This document shows, piece after piece, positions 45,405 to 55,537 of a DNA stretch of 64,000 nucleotides. Numbering within the stretch: the first letter of the stretch is position 1; each line of letters starts with the position of its first letter. A program made the position numbers and the translations under genes. The notes under the pieces are model-generated. The model ran no database searches. It saw only the letters and a list, made by a program, of their open reading frames with translations, and had not been told where the DNA came from. The DNA is from Microbacterium enclense. Its GTDB lineage: Bacteria; Actinomycetota; Actinomycetes; Actinomycetales; Microbacteriaceae. The stretch is taken from positions 19,799 through 83,798 of the forward strand of contig NZ_RBZY01000006.1 in assembly GCF_004022425.1 (NCBI RefSeq), given 5' to 3'.

Positions 45405-46534
45405 TGACAGGCCCCCGCGTCCTCGTCGACCTCCTCGGTTTCACCGGTTCCCGCGGAGGCACCGAGACCTACGTCCGAGAGCTCCTCCCCCGCATCGCCG
45501 CGCTGCGTCCGGGAACGTCCTTCGCCGCGCTCACCGGCCGCGCCGGCACCGCGCCGGTGGAGGCGTTCTTCCCCGGACGCGTCCACACCCTCCGCGCCGT
45601 CGGCGCGGATCCGGCGAGCTGGGCCCTGGGCGCCGTCGCGGCGACCGATACCGTCGCCCGCCGGAACCGAGCCGACCTCGTGTGGGCGCCGGCGAACTTC
45701 GGTCCGGTCTTTCGCGGAGTCCCGCGAATCGTCACCGTCCACGACGCGATCTACGACGAGGTGCCGGGTGGTCTCGCGCACCGCGCCCAGCGGGGCCTCA
45801 CGTCGTGGCTCATGCGTCGATCGGCGCGCACCGCGGATCGCGTGGTGACGGTGTCGAACGCGGCGGCCGAGAGCATCCGCCGGAACCTGGGCCTGGAAGC
45901 GGACCGCATCGCCGTCGTCCACAACGGCAGCAGCGCACCGCACCCCGTCGCTGATCCGGCCGATGTCGTGGCATCCCTCGGCCTGCCGTCGGACCGGCCG
46001 GTCGTCCTGAGCGTCGGGAACCGGATGCCGCACAAGAACCTCCCCGGCCTGCTCGCGGCGCTGGCGACACTCCCCGCCGATACCCGCCCCGTGACCGTCA
46101 TCGCGGGAATCAGCCTCCCCGACCCGCTCGGCGACGACGTCGCACGTCTCGGGCTCGAGCGGGACGTGCTGCTGCCCGGGTGGGTGAGTGATGCGCAGCT
46201 CGAGGCGCTGTTCCAGGTGGCGAAGCTGTACGTGTGCCCGTCGCTCGTCGAGGGGTTCGGGCTTCCGGTCGTCGACGCGCTGCGACGGGCGGTACCGGTC
46301 CTCGCGAACGACGTGCCCGTCCTCCGCGAGGTCGGCGGCGACGCCGCGCGCTACGCCGACGCCACGAACCCCCGTGAGTTCGGACGGGCCATCTCCGCCG
46401 CGCTCGCCAGCCCCCCGGATGCCATCACCAGGGCGGACGCCCAGAAGTGGGCTTCCGGCTTCACCTGGGACGACGCGGCGGAAGGCACCGCCGACGAACT
46501 GGACCGGGTACTGGCATCGATCGGTCGCCGATGA
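45404..46534 (+). CDS. GT4-type glycosyltransferase
   Basis: The 376-residue GT-B enzyme has the N-terminal LVDLLGFTGSRGGTETYVRELL. It continues with VTVHDAIYDEVPGG, VSNAAAESIRR and VLSVGNRMPHKNLPGLL. The catalytic EX7E is in PSLVEGFGLPVVDALRR. This pattern is close to mannosyl/rhamnosyl GT4 enzymes of polysaccharide loci. The start shares bases with the upstream stop (CTGATGA), and the end overlaps the flippase start by 4 bases. Confidence 0.9.
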   Translation: MTGPRVLVDLLGFTGSRGGTETYVRELLPRIAALRPGTSFAALTGRAGTAPVEAFFPGRVHTLRAVGADPASWALGAVAATDTVARRNRADLVWAPANFGPVFRGVPRIVTVHDAIYDEVPGGLAHRAQRGLTSWLMRRSARTADRVVTVSNAAAESIRRNLGLEADRIAVVHNGSSAPHPVADPADVVASLGLPSDRPVVLSVGNRMPHKNLPGLLAALATLPADTRPVTVIAGISLPDPLGDDVARLGLERDVLLPGWVSDAQLEALFQVAKLYVCPSLVEGFGLPVVDALRRAVPVLANDVPVLREVGGDAARYADATNPREFGRAISAALASPPDAITRADAQKWASGFTWDDAAEGTADELDRVLASIGRR

Positions 46535-47778
46535 GCGCCGCCCCGTCGTTGCACCGGCGGCTGCTGGGTTTCATGCTGCTGCCCGTGATCGCAGCACTCT
46601 CGCCGGTCATCGCCCTGCCCGTTATCACCCGCAACGCCGGCAGCGCGGGCTGGGGAAGTGCGATCGCGGGCGAGAACATCGGAACCTTCACCGCCATCGC
46701 CATCGGCTGGGGCTGGACGACGATCGGTCCCGCACTGATCTCCCTCGCCGCCGACGACGACCACCGGGCGCGGCTCTACCGCGAGTCGCTCACGATCCGT
46801 CTGCTGATCTCCATCGTCGCGCTCCCCGCGCTCGTCGTGATCTGCTGGCTCATCGCGGCGCCCGGTGCGGAGCTGTTCACGGTCCTCATGGGCATCCAGG
46901 GCGCCCTCATCTCCCTGTCGTTCACGTGGTTCAGCGCCGGAATCGGCGACCCGCGGACGATCGTGGTGCTCGACGCCATTCCGCGGCTGCTCGCGAACTT
47001 CGCCGCCGCCGGGTTGGTGCTGGTCACCGGGGTCGTCGTGTTCTACCCCCTCGCCGGCATCCTCGTCACGGTCGTGAGCACGGCGATCTTCACGGTGCGC
47101 TTGCTCCGACGCCATCCCGGCCCCTGGCCACGTCCCCGCGAGCTGCCCGCACTCTTCCGCAGCACTCTTCCCGTCGCACTGAACGACGCCGGGCTGAGCG
47201 GATATTCGAGCGTCCCCGCCCCGGTGGTCAACGTCACCGCCTCGCCCGAAGCGTCGGCGGGATATGCCAGCTCCGACAAGCTGCTCAAGCTCGGCCAGTT
47301 CATCCCGATGACCCTGGCGAACGCCCTCCAGAGTTGGATCGGGGAAGCACACGGATCCCACCGGGGGCGCCGCATGGGCATCGCCCTGGTGCTGGCGACG
47401 GGCATCGGCGCGCTGGGGTGGGCGGGTCTCGCGCTCGTGGGGCCCTGGTTCACCGAGTTCTACTTCGGCGCCGATGCCGCCGCACCCTTCGACGTCCTCC
47501 TGGCGACGGGCCTGGTGTTCTTCTTCTTCTCGGTACGGACCATCGTCGCCCGCCTGATCCTGTTTCCCGCGGGGCAGGCCGGCGCCGTGATGCGCACGAC
47601 GCTGATCGCCACGGCGATCGGCATCCCGCTCATGATCGGTCTCGCGCTGGCCTGGGGGCCCGTCGGTGCGGCGATCGGGTACGCGTTCACCGAGGGCGCC
47701 GCCACCGTTCTGCTGAGCCGCCGGTGCTTCCGCGTCCTGCGGGACCTACGGCACGCCCCCGCGGAGGCACCCGCATGA
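46531..47778 (+). CDS. Polysaccharide flippase-like MOP-family protein
   Basis: The 415-residue protein has about 12 transmembrane helices of the Wzx/MATE-like (MOP) superfamily. It starts [37 protein letters not shown], a sequence longer than a single helix and typical of oligosaccharide flippases. It would translocate an undecaprenyl-linked glycan unit to the outer face. A separate Wzm/Wzt exporter occurs at 58.8-61.0 kb, so two export routes coexist. It overlaps the upstream GT4 gene by 4 bases; the next gene starts 46 bases later. Confidence 0.85.
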   Translation: MSAAPSLHRRLLGFMLLPVIAALSPVIALPVITRNAGSAGWGSAIAGENIGTFTAIAIGWGWTTIGPALISLAADDDHRARLYRESLTIRLLISIVALPALVVICWLIAAPGAELFTVLMGIQGALISLSFTWFSAGIGDPRTIVVLDAIPRLLANFAAAGLVLVTGVVVFYPLAGILVTVVSTAIFTVRLLRRHPGPWPRPRELPALFRSTLPVALNDAGLSGYSSVPAPVVNVTASPEASAGYASSDKLLKLGQFIPMTLANALQSWIGEAHGSHRGRRMGIALVLATGIGALGWAGLALVGPWFTEFYFGADAAAPFDVLLATGLVFFFFSVRTIVARLILFPAGQAGAVMRTTLIATAIGIPLMIGLALAWGPVGAAIGYAFTEGAATVLLSRRCFRVLRDLRHAPAEAPA

Positions 47779-47824
47779 CCGTCACGGATCGGTGCCGCGC
47801 GCGCCGAGGAGAAAGGACCACCGC

Positions 47825-48883
47825 ATGAGGCTGGCCATCAACGGACGCTTCTTGCTGACGTCCTACGGCGGGGTGCGCCGATGCGCCGTGGAGATCTCGC
47901 AACACCTCGCGCAGATGCGCTCCGACCTCGTCCTGCTGATCCCTCCCGCGGCGATCGACCAGGTGCCCCCGGGTGTTCCCTTCGAAGTGATCGGACGCTC
48001 GGGCGGCCCGATCTGGGAGCAGATCGAGCTCCCGCTCTGGCTGCGCCGGCACGGCTCGCCGCTTCTGCTCAACCCCGCGAACATCGCGCCCATGACCTAC
48101 CGCCGCCAGGTCTCGATCCAGCACGACATCGCACCGGCGCTGCGCCCCCATGATTTCACCCTGCTCTTCCGGATCCAGTGGCACCTCGTCGTGCGTCTGG
48201 GGATGCTGCGCCGGGGTCAGCGTCTGGTGACCAGCAGCCGAGCGTCCCGAGAGGAGATCGCCGCGCAGTTCCGCGTCGATCCCGGCACGATCGAGGTGAT
48301 CCACCTCGGGGCGGACACCCTTCCGGCCGCGGATCGACCGACCTCCGAGGGAGAGCGGACGACATACGTGACCTTCGGTCGGCACGGCGCGGCGAAGAAC
48401 GCGCGAGCGGCCCTCGATGCGCTCGCTCTGCTTCCCGCGGACGAGCGGATCGACTTGGAGTTCGTCGGCAAGCTCGATCCCGAACTCGAGCCGTATGCCC
48501 GTGCCCGAGGAATCGATCCGGATCGCATCCGTTGGCTCGGACCCGTCAGCGACGAAGAGCTCGCCGACGCGTTCACCCGCGCAGCCGCCTTCGTGTGGCC
48601 CTCCCTGCACGAAGGCTTCGGCCTGCCGCCCCTGGAGGCCCAGAGGCTGGGAACACCGGTGCTCGCTTCCGACATCCCCATCAACAGGGAGATCCTCGGC
48701 GAGTCTGCCCGCTACTTCCCGGCCACGGATGCCGCGGCCCTCGCTGCCCTGTTCACCGACGTCGCGCGGGATCCGGGTCTGCGCTCTGAGCTCTCTCGGC
48801 GAAGTCTTGCCAACGGTGAGGCGTTCACGTGGCGACGGACGGCCGAGCGCTGGAACGACCTGATCGACGAACTCCTCGCCTGA
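47825..48883 (+). CDS. GT4-type glycosyltransferase
   Basis: The 352-residue GT-B enzyme begins [20 protein letters not shown]. It has [19 protein letters not shown] and [17 protein letters not shown] in the acceptor half. The donor half has [11 protein letters not shown] and the catalytic [18 protein letters not shown]. The start at 47825 is set by GGAGAAAGGA about 7 bases upstream. No donor prediction can be made. The gene is followed by a GT2 gene after 36 bases. Confidence 0.88.
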   Translation: MRLAINGRFLLTSYGGVRRCAVEISQHLAQMRSDLVLLIPPAAIDQVPPGVPFEVIGRSGGPIWEQIELPLWLRRHGSPLLLNPANIAPMTYRRQVSIQHDIAPALRPHDFTLLFRIQWHLVVRLGMLRRGQRLVTSSRASREEIAAQFRVDPGTIEVIHLGADTLPAADRPTSEGERTTYVTFGRHGAAKNARAALDALALLPADERIDLEFVGKLDPELEPYARARGIDPDRIRWLGPVSDEELADAFTRAAAFVWPSLHEGFGLPPLEAQRLGTPVLASDIPINREILGESARYFPATDAAALAALFTDVARDPGLRSELSRRSLANGEAFTWRRTAERWNDLIDELLA

Positions 48884-48919
48884 TACCCCCGCCCGCGACG
48901 GGCGAGGCAGAATCGAGGG

Positions 48920-49801
48920 GTGAACATCGGCTTCGTCGTGACGACCCTGGGGCGCATCGCCCCCCTCCGCGCCCTCCTGACCTCGCTCGCGGATCAGCTT
49001 CTTCCGGGTGACCACGTCGTGCTGGTCGCCCAGGGAGCGCAGGAGGACGTCGCGGCCCTCGCGGCCGAATTCGCCGTGAACGGCGTGCCTGTCACAGCAA
49101 CCACCTCGGGTCGGGGCGCGTCGCTCGGGCGCAACACCGGCGTCGCCGCACTCCCCGAGGGCGACGCGGTCGTGACGTTCCCCAACGACAACACCACCTA
49201 TCCACCGGGCACCGTCCGAGCGCTGCACGCCGCCGTCGACGATGCGGGCTTCCTCGCCGGGGGGTTCACCTCGTGGGACGAGCGCGGCCCCAAGACGACG
49301 CTTCCGGAGCCGGGCACCCCGTTGGACAAATACAACGTGTGGTCCGTGATCGAGATGGGCATCCTGATCCGCCGCTCGCTGTTCGACGCCGTCGGCGGAT
49401 TCGACGAAGACCTCGGGCCGGGCTCCGTCACCCCCTGGCAGGTGGCCGAGGGGACGGACCTGCTCCTGCGTGCAATGGCGCACGACCGACGTCTCCTGTC
49501 GGAGTTCCGCTGGCTCCCCGCCGAGGTCCACGTCGACGGCATCTCCACGGGATTCGGACTCTCCAGCGCCGAGCGTCGTCGCAAACTCCGGGCCTACGGT
49601 CGCGGCACCGGACGCGCTTTCGCCGCGCACGACTACCCGCTGTGGTGGCGAGTCGCTTTCACCGGGGCGGGGCTCCTCTACGGCATCCGCAATCCGAAAC
49701 CGATCACGCTGGCCGACGGGTGGCCGATGTTCCTCGGGCGGCTGGAGGGGACGCTCGGGCGCACGTTCGGCCAGGCGCGGATGGTCTCGACGACCCGGTG
49801 A
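48920..49801 (+). CDS. GT2 glycosyltransferase with altered metal motif
   Basis: The 293-residue GT-A protein starts (V)[19 protein letters not shown]. It has [20 protein letters not shown] for nucleotide binding, but the usual DDD/DxD reads [11 protein letters not shown]. An acceptor-side acidic patch is [12 protein letters not shown]. The N-D-N change may weaken metal use or reflect a subgroup. The GTG start has CAGAAT 6 bases upstream, consistent with a leaderless or internally re-initiated transcript. A perfect hairpin follows directly after its stop, ending the plus-strand run from 41.1 kb. Confidence 0.82.
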   Translation: MNIGFVVTTLGRIAPLRALLTSLADQLLPGDHVVLVAQGAQEDVAALAAEFAVNGVPVTATTSGRGASLGRNTGVAALPEGDAVVTFPNDNTTYPPGTVRALHAAVDDAGFLAGGFTSWDERGPKTTLPEPGTPLDKYNVWSVIEMGILIRRSLFDAVGGFDEDLGPGSVTPWQVAEGTDLLLRAMAHDRRLLSEFRWLPAEVHVDGISTGFGLSSAERRRKLRAYGRGTGRAFAAHDYPLWWRVAFTGAGLLYGIRNPKPITLADGWPMFLGRLEGTLGRTFGQARMVSTTR

Positions 49802-49825
49802 CCCGGCGTCGGGGCCGACGCCGGG
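49802..49825 (+). terminator. Hairpin ending the 41-50 kb operon
   Basis: A perfect 11-bp inverted repeat (CCCGGCGTCGG and CCGACGCCGGG, with GG between) starts at the base following the GT2 stop codon. There is no T-tract. It lies just before a new leaderless promoter for the UDP-xylose synthase gene. Confidence 0.7.
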
Positions 49826-49844
49826 CGCCGAGGAAGGCCGCTGG

Positions 49845-49856
49845 TAGGCTACGGAA
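49845..49856 (+). promoter_or_regulatory. Leaderless -10 box of the UDP-glucuronate decarboxylase gene
   Basis: TAGGCT (49845-49850) is followed by 6 bases and the GTG at 49857. No ribosome site is present. Confidence 0.6.
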
Positions 49857-50801
<945 letters not shown>

Positions 50802-50833
50802 GCCGGCACGTGACGAGGGGAGAACGGCCGGCG

Positions 50834-53101
50834 GTGTCGATGCTCCAGGTCGCGCGCTCTCTGTGGCGGTCGGCACGCGACCGGCCGGTGTTCCGCCCTC
50901 TGGTCGCGCGGCTGGACAGGCTCTGGTGGTTCCGGGCGATCGCTCGCGCGGACATCGTCGACCTCGACTACGTGCGCGCCCAGACGGGACGCGCCCTCAG
51001 CGCGAACGCCGCGATCCGGCGCTACGTCTCCGGCGGATACCGCGATGGATTCCGGCTGAACCCGCTCTTCGTCGACACCGCCGTGGGCGATCACCTCCCC
51101 GAAGCCTGGCGCGTTCCGGCGCTCTACGCGTATGTCGTCGCCGATCCGCGTGGTCTGCAGGTGAGCCCGCTCTGGGATGCCACGGCGTACGGCGAGCGGC
51201 ATCCGGAGGCCTGGTCGGTCCCCGGCGGACCCGTCGCGCACGCGTGGCACCGGCGGGAGGAGGAGTCCCTCCCCTTCGGTCCCGACGCACTGCCGTCGCC
51301 CGCGCCGTGGAGCCGTCTGTCGAAAGTGATCGCGGACGCAGCACACCGCGCGCGCGTCGGCGGCGAGATCGCGGCTCCGCCGGGGACCGTCCCACTCGAG
51401 CGCGAGATGCTGGTCGCGCTCGGGCCCGACGAGTGGGACTTCGACGAGTCGATCGCCGAGGCGATCGCCTTCGCCGCCGTCGCCGGGCAGGGCTCCGCGA
51501 TCGCCGTCCTGGATCCTCGCGCCGAGGACTGGACGCTCGCGCAGATCGCGGCGGCGTCCACCGCCCGTGTCCGGGTCAGCCGTCGCCGCCACGACGACGC
51601 CGCGTCCGCCCTCGACGAGCTCCGTCGGACCTCGATCGCGGAGATCATCGTCCTGCGGGGCCCCAACCAGACGCTCACCGCCGGCGACGCCGGAACGCTC
51701 GCGGATCGCGTCCACGAACACGGGGCGGGGACGTTCCTGGCACCGGTCTGGCTCGACGGCGACGGCACGATCGCGGCCATCGGAGCCACCGGAGAGGGGC
51801 GCTTCCTGGCCGGACACCCCGTGGAAGACCTCACGCCGCTCCTCGACGCCGACGGCCCCTCCCTCGAGGTTCCCGCCCTCGCCGGATCCACCTTCGCCGC
51901 TCACCGCGCCGACATCGATGCCGAGCTCCGCGGGGCCGATGCCGCGGCAGCCGCGTCTGTCGGCGGCACCGCCCATGTGGCCCTCGACCTGTACTCCCGG
52001 ACGAGATCTCCCATCCCTCCGGCCGAGCTGCCCCACCTCGCCGCGAACGCCGACGCCTTGCTGGAGCGGGCCGGATGGGAGCGTGCTCGGACGGGACCCT
52101 CTCCGCGCGTTCAGCGCCCCGTGCGCGCGACGGTCCTCGCCGACGGCACGACTGTGCCGGTGCTGCGGTGGGCGCTGCGCACGGCAGCGCCCGTCGGACC
52201 GCGTGCCGAAGGGTGGGGAGACACGCATTTCGCCCGCGCGCTCGCGGCTGCGCTCCGACGCCAGGGCCAGGAAGTCGTGATCGACGCCTATCCCGCGCGG
52301 CACCGCCCCACGCGCCACCTCGACGATGTTACGGTCGCGCTACGCGGGCCCGAGCCGCTGGAGGCTTCCCCCTTCGGAACCTCGCTGCTGTGGATCATCA
52401 GCCACCCGGACCAGATCGGTACGGATGACGTGGCCGGATTCGACGCGGTCTTCTCCGCGTCCGCTCCGTGGGCCCGGCGGGCCGCAGCCGAGCTCGGCGT
52501 CCCCATCACCCCGCTGCTGCAATGCACGGATGCCACGCGCTTCCGCCCTTCGGGAGCTCCGCGCGGCCGAGACATCCTCTTCGTCGGCACCGCCCGTGGC
52601 ATCCTCCGCCCCTCCGTCGTCGAACCGATCCGCGCCGGGATCCCCGTCACCGTGATCGGACCGGATTGGCGCGGGTGGATCCCCGCCGACCGCATCGCCG
52701 CGACCGGCGTCGACAACGACGCCCTGCCGGACCTCTACGAGCGGGCCGGCGTCGTCCTTAACGACCACTGGCCGGCCATGCGGGAGCGGGGGTTCATCGG
52801 CAACCGCCTCTTTGACGTCGTCGCCGCCGGCGGTCGCGCCATCAGCGACCGCGTCGAGGGCATCGACGCACTGTTCGAGGGTGCTGTCCGGACCTACGGC
52901 TCGATCCCGGAGCTGATCGACATGCTCTCGGGCGATCTCGACGAGATCTTCCCGACGCGCGACGTCCTCGCCCGCATCGCGGAGCGCGTTCGCGCTGAGC
53001 ATTCCTTCGACGCGCGCGCACGGGCGCTGCTGGACGCGGCGCTGCATGCCCGCGATGACGGCGGCGACGACGGGAAGTCTCCGACGGGACTGGCATCATA
53101 G
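50834..53101 (+). CDS. Large glycosyltransferase with CgeB-like C-terminal domain
   Basis: The 755-residue protein has three parts. Residues about 1-130 are two degenerate repeats of the NPxFD-xxY-xxxxP-xxW-xx-G type (NPLFVDTAVGDHLPEAW and SPLWDATAYGERHPEAW). Residues about 150-400 look like a GT2-type fold that has lost its DxD motif (IIVLRGPNQTLTAGDAG). Residues about 470-755 are a CgeB/GT-B-like transferase (LLWIISHPDQIGTDDVAGFD, LFVGTARGILRP and a C-terminal RLFDVVAAGGRAI). The start is uncertain: GTG 50834, ATG 50840 and GTG 50810 are all in frame. It lies between the UDP-xylose synthase and a GtrA-type gene. Confidence 0.75.
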   Translation: MSMLQVARSLWRSARDRPVFRPLVARLDRLWWFRAIARADIVDLDYVRAQTGRALSANAAIRRYVSGGYRDGFRLNPLFVDTAVGDHLPEAWRVPALYAYVVADPRGLQVSPLWDATAYGERHPEAWSVPGGPVAHAWHRREEESLPFGPDALPSPAPWSRLSKVIADAAHRARVGGEIAAPPGTVPLEREMLVALGPDEWDFDESIAEAIAFAAVAGQGSAIAVLDPRAEDWTLAQIAAASTARVRVSRRRHDDAASALDELRRTSIAEIIVLRGPNQTLTAGDAGTLADRVHEHGAGTFLAPVWLDGDGTIAAIGATGEGRFLAGHPVEDLTPLLDADGPSLEVPALAGSTFAAHRADIDAELRGADAAAAASVGGTAHVALDLYSRTRSPIPPAELPHLAANADALLERAGWERARTGPSPRVQRPVRATVLADGTTVPVLRWALRTAAPVGPRAEGWGDTHFARALAAALRRQGQEVVIDAYPARHRPTRHLDDVTVALRGPEPLEASPFGTSLLWIISHPDQIGTDDVAGFDAVFSASAPWARRAAAELGVPITPLLQCTDATRFRPSGAPRGRDILFVGTARGILRPSVVEPIRAGIPVTVIGPDWRGWIPADRIAATGVDNDALPDLYERAGVVLNDHWPAMRERGFIGNRLFDVVAAGGRAISDRVEGIDALFEGAVRTYGSIPELIDMLSGDLDEIFPTRDVLARIAERVRAEHSFDARARALLDAALHARDDGGDDGKSPTGLAS

Positions 53102-53106
53102 AACGC

Positions 53107-53547
53107 ATGCCTTCCGAGCCCTCCACGTCGCATCCTCGCGGCCTCGGGGTCCTCTGGTCGTCCAGCCTCGTGCGCTATCTCGTGATGGGAGGGCTGAGCT
53201 TCGCGTTCGACTTCGGCCTGCTCTGGGCTCTTCACGATCTCGCGGGCGTGCCCCTGGCGGTCGCCACGCCGACGGCCTTTCTCGCCAGTTTCGTCGTGAC
53301 GTACACGCTCCAGAGGTTGTTCGCCTTCCGCGCGAGTGACGCGGTCGCGCCCAGCGTCGTGAGGTACACGCTTCTGGTGATCGCCAACACGCTCCTGACG
53401 ACCGGGATCGTGGCGCTCAGCGACGAAGCCGGTTGGTCGTGGATGGTCGGCAAGGTCATCGCCGTGGCGATCACCACCGTCGGCAACTACTTCGCATACC
53501 GCTATTGGGTCTTCGCCCGTCCGAAAGGTGCCCCCTCGCATGTATAA
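53107..53547 (+). CDS. GtrA-family membrane protein
   Basis: The 146-residue protein has four transmembrane helices of the GtrA family. It has the conserved FLASFVVTYTLQRLFAF block and the C-terminal GNYFAYRYWVF. GtrA-type proteins are thought to flip polyprenyl-phosphate-linked sugars. The next gene, overlapping by 8 bases, is a DPM1-like GT2, the usual partner that makes the lipid-linked sugar. Together they probably supply a glucosyl- or other glycosyl-phosphopolyprenol for use outside the membrane. Confidence 0.9.
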   Translation: MPSEPSTSHPRGLGVLWSSSLVRYLVMGGLSFAFDFGLLWALHDLAGVPLAVATPTAFLASFVVTYTLQRLFAFRASDAVAPSVVRYTLLVIANTLLTTGIVALSDEAGWSWMVGKVIAVAITTVGNYFAYRYWVFARPKGAPSHV

Positions 53548-54502
53548 AGGCGCGTCCATCGCGGCTGTCGTCCCGGCGTACAAGGAAGAGAAGATGATCG
53601 CGCGGGTCATCGAAACTATGCCCGCGTTCGTCGACCACATCGTGATCGTCGACGACTGCAGCCCCGACGACACCAGCGCAGCGGTGCGCGCGGTGGCAGA
53701 CCCCCGCGTGACCCTGATCCGCCACGAGGTCAATCAGGGCGTGGGCGGGGCGATCATCACGGGACACCGGACGGCTCTCGAGCTGGGCAGCGACGTGAAC
53801 GTCATCATGGCCGGCGATGCGCAGATGGATCCGGAGTACCTGCCCGTGCTGCTCGATCGCGTCGTCGAAGACGGCTACGGATTCGCCAAGGCGAACCGCT
53901 TCTACTCCCCCGAGTCGTTCACCGGGATGCCGGGATACCGGGTCTTCGGCAACATCGTCCTCTCGTTCATCACGAAGCTGTCCTCGGGGTACTGGAACCT
54001 CTTCGATCCCCAGAACGGGTACACCGCGATCCGGTCGGAAGCTCTCCGCCGAGTGCCGCTCGAGCGCGTGGCCAAGCGCTACAGCTTCGAGAACGATCTG
54101 CTGATCCACCTGAACATCCTGCAGATCTCCGCCGTCGATGTCCCGATCCCGGCGGTGTACGGCGACGAGGTGTCCAGCATCCGTCTCAGCAAGGTCGTCC
54201 CCGAGCTCACCCACCGACTCACCGTCGGCTTCTGGCACCGCATCTGGTACCGCTACGTCCTGTGGTCGTTCTCGCCGATCGCTCTGCTGCTGTTCCTGGG
54301 CCTGGCCTTCCTCGGCTTCGGCGCGATCGTGACGATCTGGCTGTTCTTCCAGATCCTCGGCTCGGCCATCGCCACCGCCGCCACTGTCATGTTGGCGGCA
54401 CTCCCACTGATGCTGGGGACGCAACTCCTCATCAGCGCGCTCCAGCTCGACATTCAGTCGACCCCATCGACACCGGAGTTCGCCCCGTTCCACGAGGGCT
54501 GA
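53540..54502 (+). CDS. DPM1-like GT2 glycosyltransferase with membrane C-terminus
   Basis: The 320-residue GT-A protein has PAYKEEKMIARVIETM and the first acidic pair in VIVDDCSPDD. The metal site is in IMAGDAQMDPEYL (DxQ variant). FDPQNGYTAIRSEALRRVP is typical of the polyprenyl-phosphate mannosyl/glucosyl synthases. Two helices follow at about residues 235-295. The ATG at 53540 has GAAAGGTG 9 bases upstream and is preferred over the GTG at 53528. It works with the GtrA protein encoded directly before it. It converges with wbpB 30 bases downstream. Confidence 0.88.
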   Translation: MYKGASIAAVVPAYKEEKMIARVIETMPAFVDHIVIVDDCSPDDTSAAVRAVADPRVTLIRHEVNQGVGGAIITGHRTALELGSDVNVIMAGDAQMDPEYLPVLLDRVVEDGYGFAKANRFYSPESFTGMPGYRVFGNIVLSFITKLSSGYWNLFDPQNGYTAIRSEALRRVPLERVAKRYSFENDLLIHLNILQISAVDVPIPAVYGDEVSSIRLSKVVPELTHRLTVGFWHRIWYRYVLWSFSPIALLLFLGLAFLGFGAIVTIWLFFQILGSAIATAATVMLAALPLMLGTQLLISALQLDIQSTPSTPEFAPFHEG

Positions 54503-54532
54503 GATCGCCCGAGGCCGTCACGGTGCGTCGGA

Positions 54533-55537
54533 TCAGACGTGGACGGCTGTGCGGATGAGTCGTCCGCCGTCGACCGCGGACTCCAGCGAAGCTTCGACGA
54601 CGCGGAGCACGTGAACGGCCTCGCGCATGCTCGAAAGGCTCGTGGGCAGGCCGTTGACCGCGTCGCGGAACGCCTCGAGCTCGGCGCGCAACGGCTCGCG
54701 CTTGGGGAAGGCGAACCGTGTCACGTCCCCCTCCGAGACGCCCCGGAAGGTGGAGACCGACTCCCACTCCAGTGCGGCGGTGCCGTTGCGGTGCAGTGTC
54801 AGATCGGCGGTCGCGGTGTCGGCGATGAAGGTGCCGCGCTCCCCCGTGACGACCGTGACGCGCTCCTTCATCGGGCTCAACCAGTTGATCAGGTGGTTGA
54901 CGACGGCCCCGCCCGACAGGCGGCCCGCGATCGCGATCATGTCCTCGTGCGAGCGCCCGCTCTTGAACGCCGTCTGGGCAGAGACTGCTTCGTAGGACTC
55001 CTGCGCGACCCAGGCGGTGAGGTCGATGTCGTGGGTGGCGAGGTCCTTCGCCACCCCGACGTCACCGATGCGCGCGGGGAACGTGCTCTGCCGCCGCGTC
55101 GCGATCTGGTAGACGTCACCGATCTCCCCTTCGGCCAGCCGCGCCCGCAGCTGCTGCAGAGCGGGGTTGAAGCGCTCGACGTGGCCGACGGCACCGATAA
55201 GGCCCCGCGACTCGAACAGGTCGGCGAGCGCCTCGCCCTCGACCGAGCTGTCGGCGATCGGCTTCTCGACCAGCACGTGGACTCCGGCGGCGGCCAAGGT
55301 CGACGCCGCCGCAGCGTGGAAGCGCGTGGGCACCGCGACGACGGCGATGTCGATTCCTGCTGCTGCAAGCGCGTCGACGTCCTGCAACACGTCCATACCG
55401 TGGGCGACCCCGTGCGGGTCTCCCGCGGGGTCGGCGACGGCCACCAGGTCGATGCCCTCGATCTCGCGGAGCAGACGCGCGTGGTGGCGTCCCATCATCC
55501 CGAGCCCGAGGAGCCCCGCCCGCAGCACGGCGCTCAC
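54533..55537 (-). CDS. Gfo/Idh/MocA-family sugar-nucleotide oxidoreductase (WbpB/WlbA-like)
   Basis: The 334-residue NAD-dependent oxidoreductase has a Rossmann motif LRAGLLGLGMMGRHHARLL and the conserved LVEKPIADS lysine-proline. The substrate-binding half has KDLATHDIDLTAW. It is the third gene of a minus-strand trio with a DegT/AHBA-type aminotransferase and a hexapeptide N-acyltransferase. This trio matches WbpB-WbpE-WbpD of UDP-2,3-diacetamido-2,3-dideoxy-glucuronate synthesis. The starting UDP-GlcNAc 6-dehydrogenase (WbpA) is not in the window. It overlaps the aminotransferase stop by 4 bases. Confidence 0.87.
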   Translation of the reverse strand: MSAVLRAGLLGLGMMGRHHARLLREIEGIDLVAVADPAGDPHGVAHGMDVLQDVDALAAAGIDIAVVAVPTRFHAAAASTLAAAGVHVLVEKPIADSSVEGEALADLFESRGLIGAVGHVERFNPALQQLRARLAEGEIGDVYQIATRRQSTFPARIGDVGVAKDLATHDIDLTAWVAQESYEAVSAQTAFKSGRSHEDMIAIAGRLSGGAVVNHLINWLSPMKERVTVVTGERGTFIADTATADLTLHRNGTAALEWESVSTFRGVSEGDVTRFAFPKREPLRAELEAFRDAVNGLPTSLSSMREAVHVLRVVEASLESAVDGGRLIRTAVHV

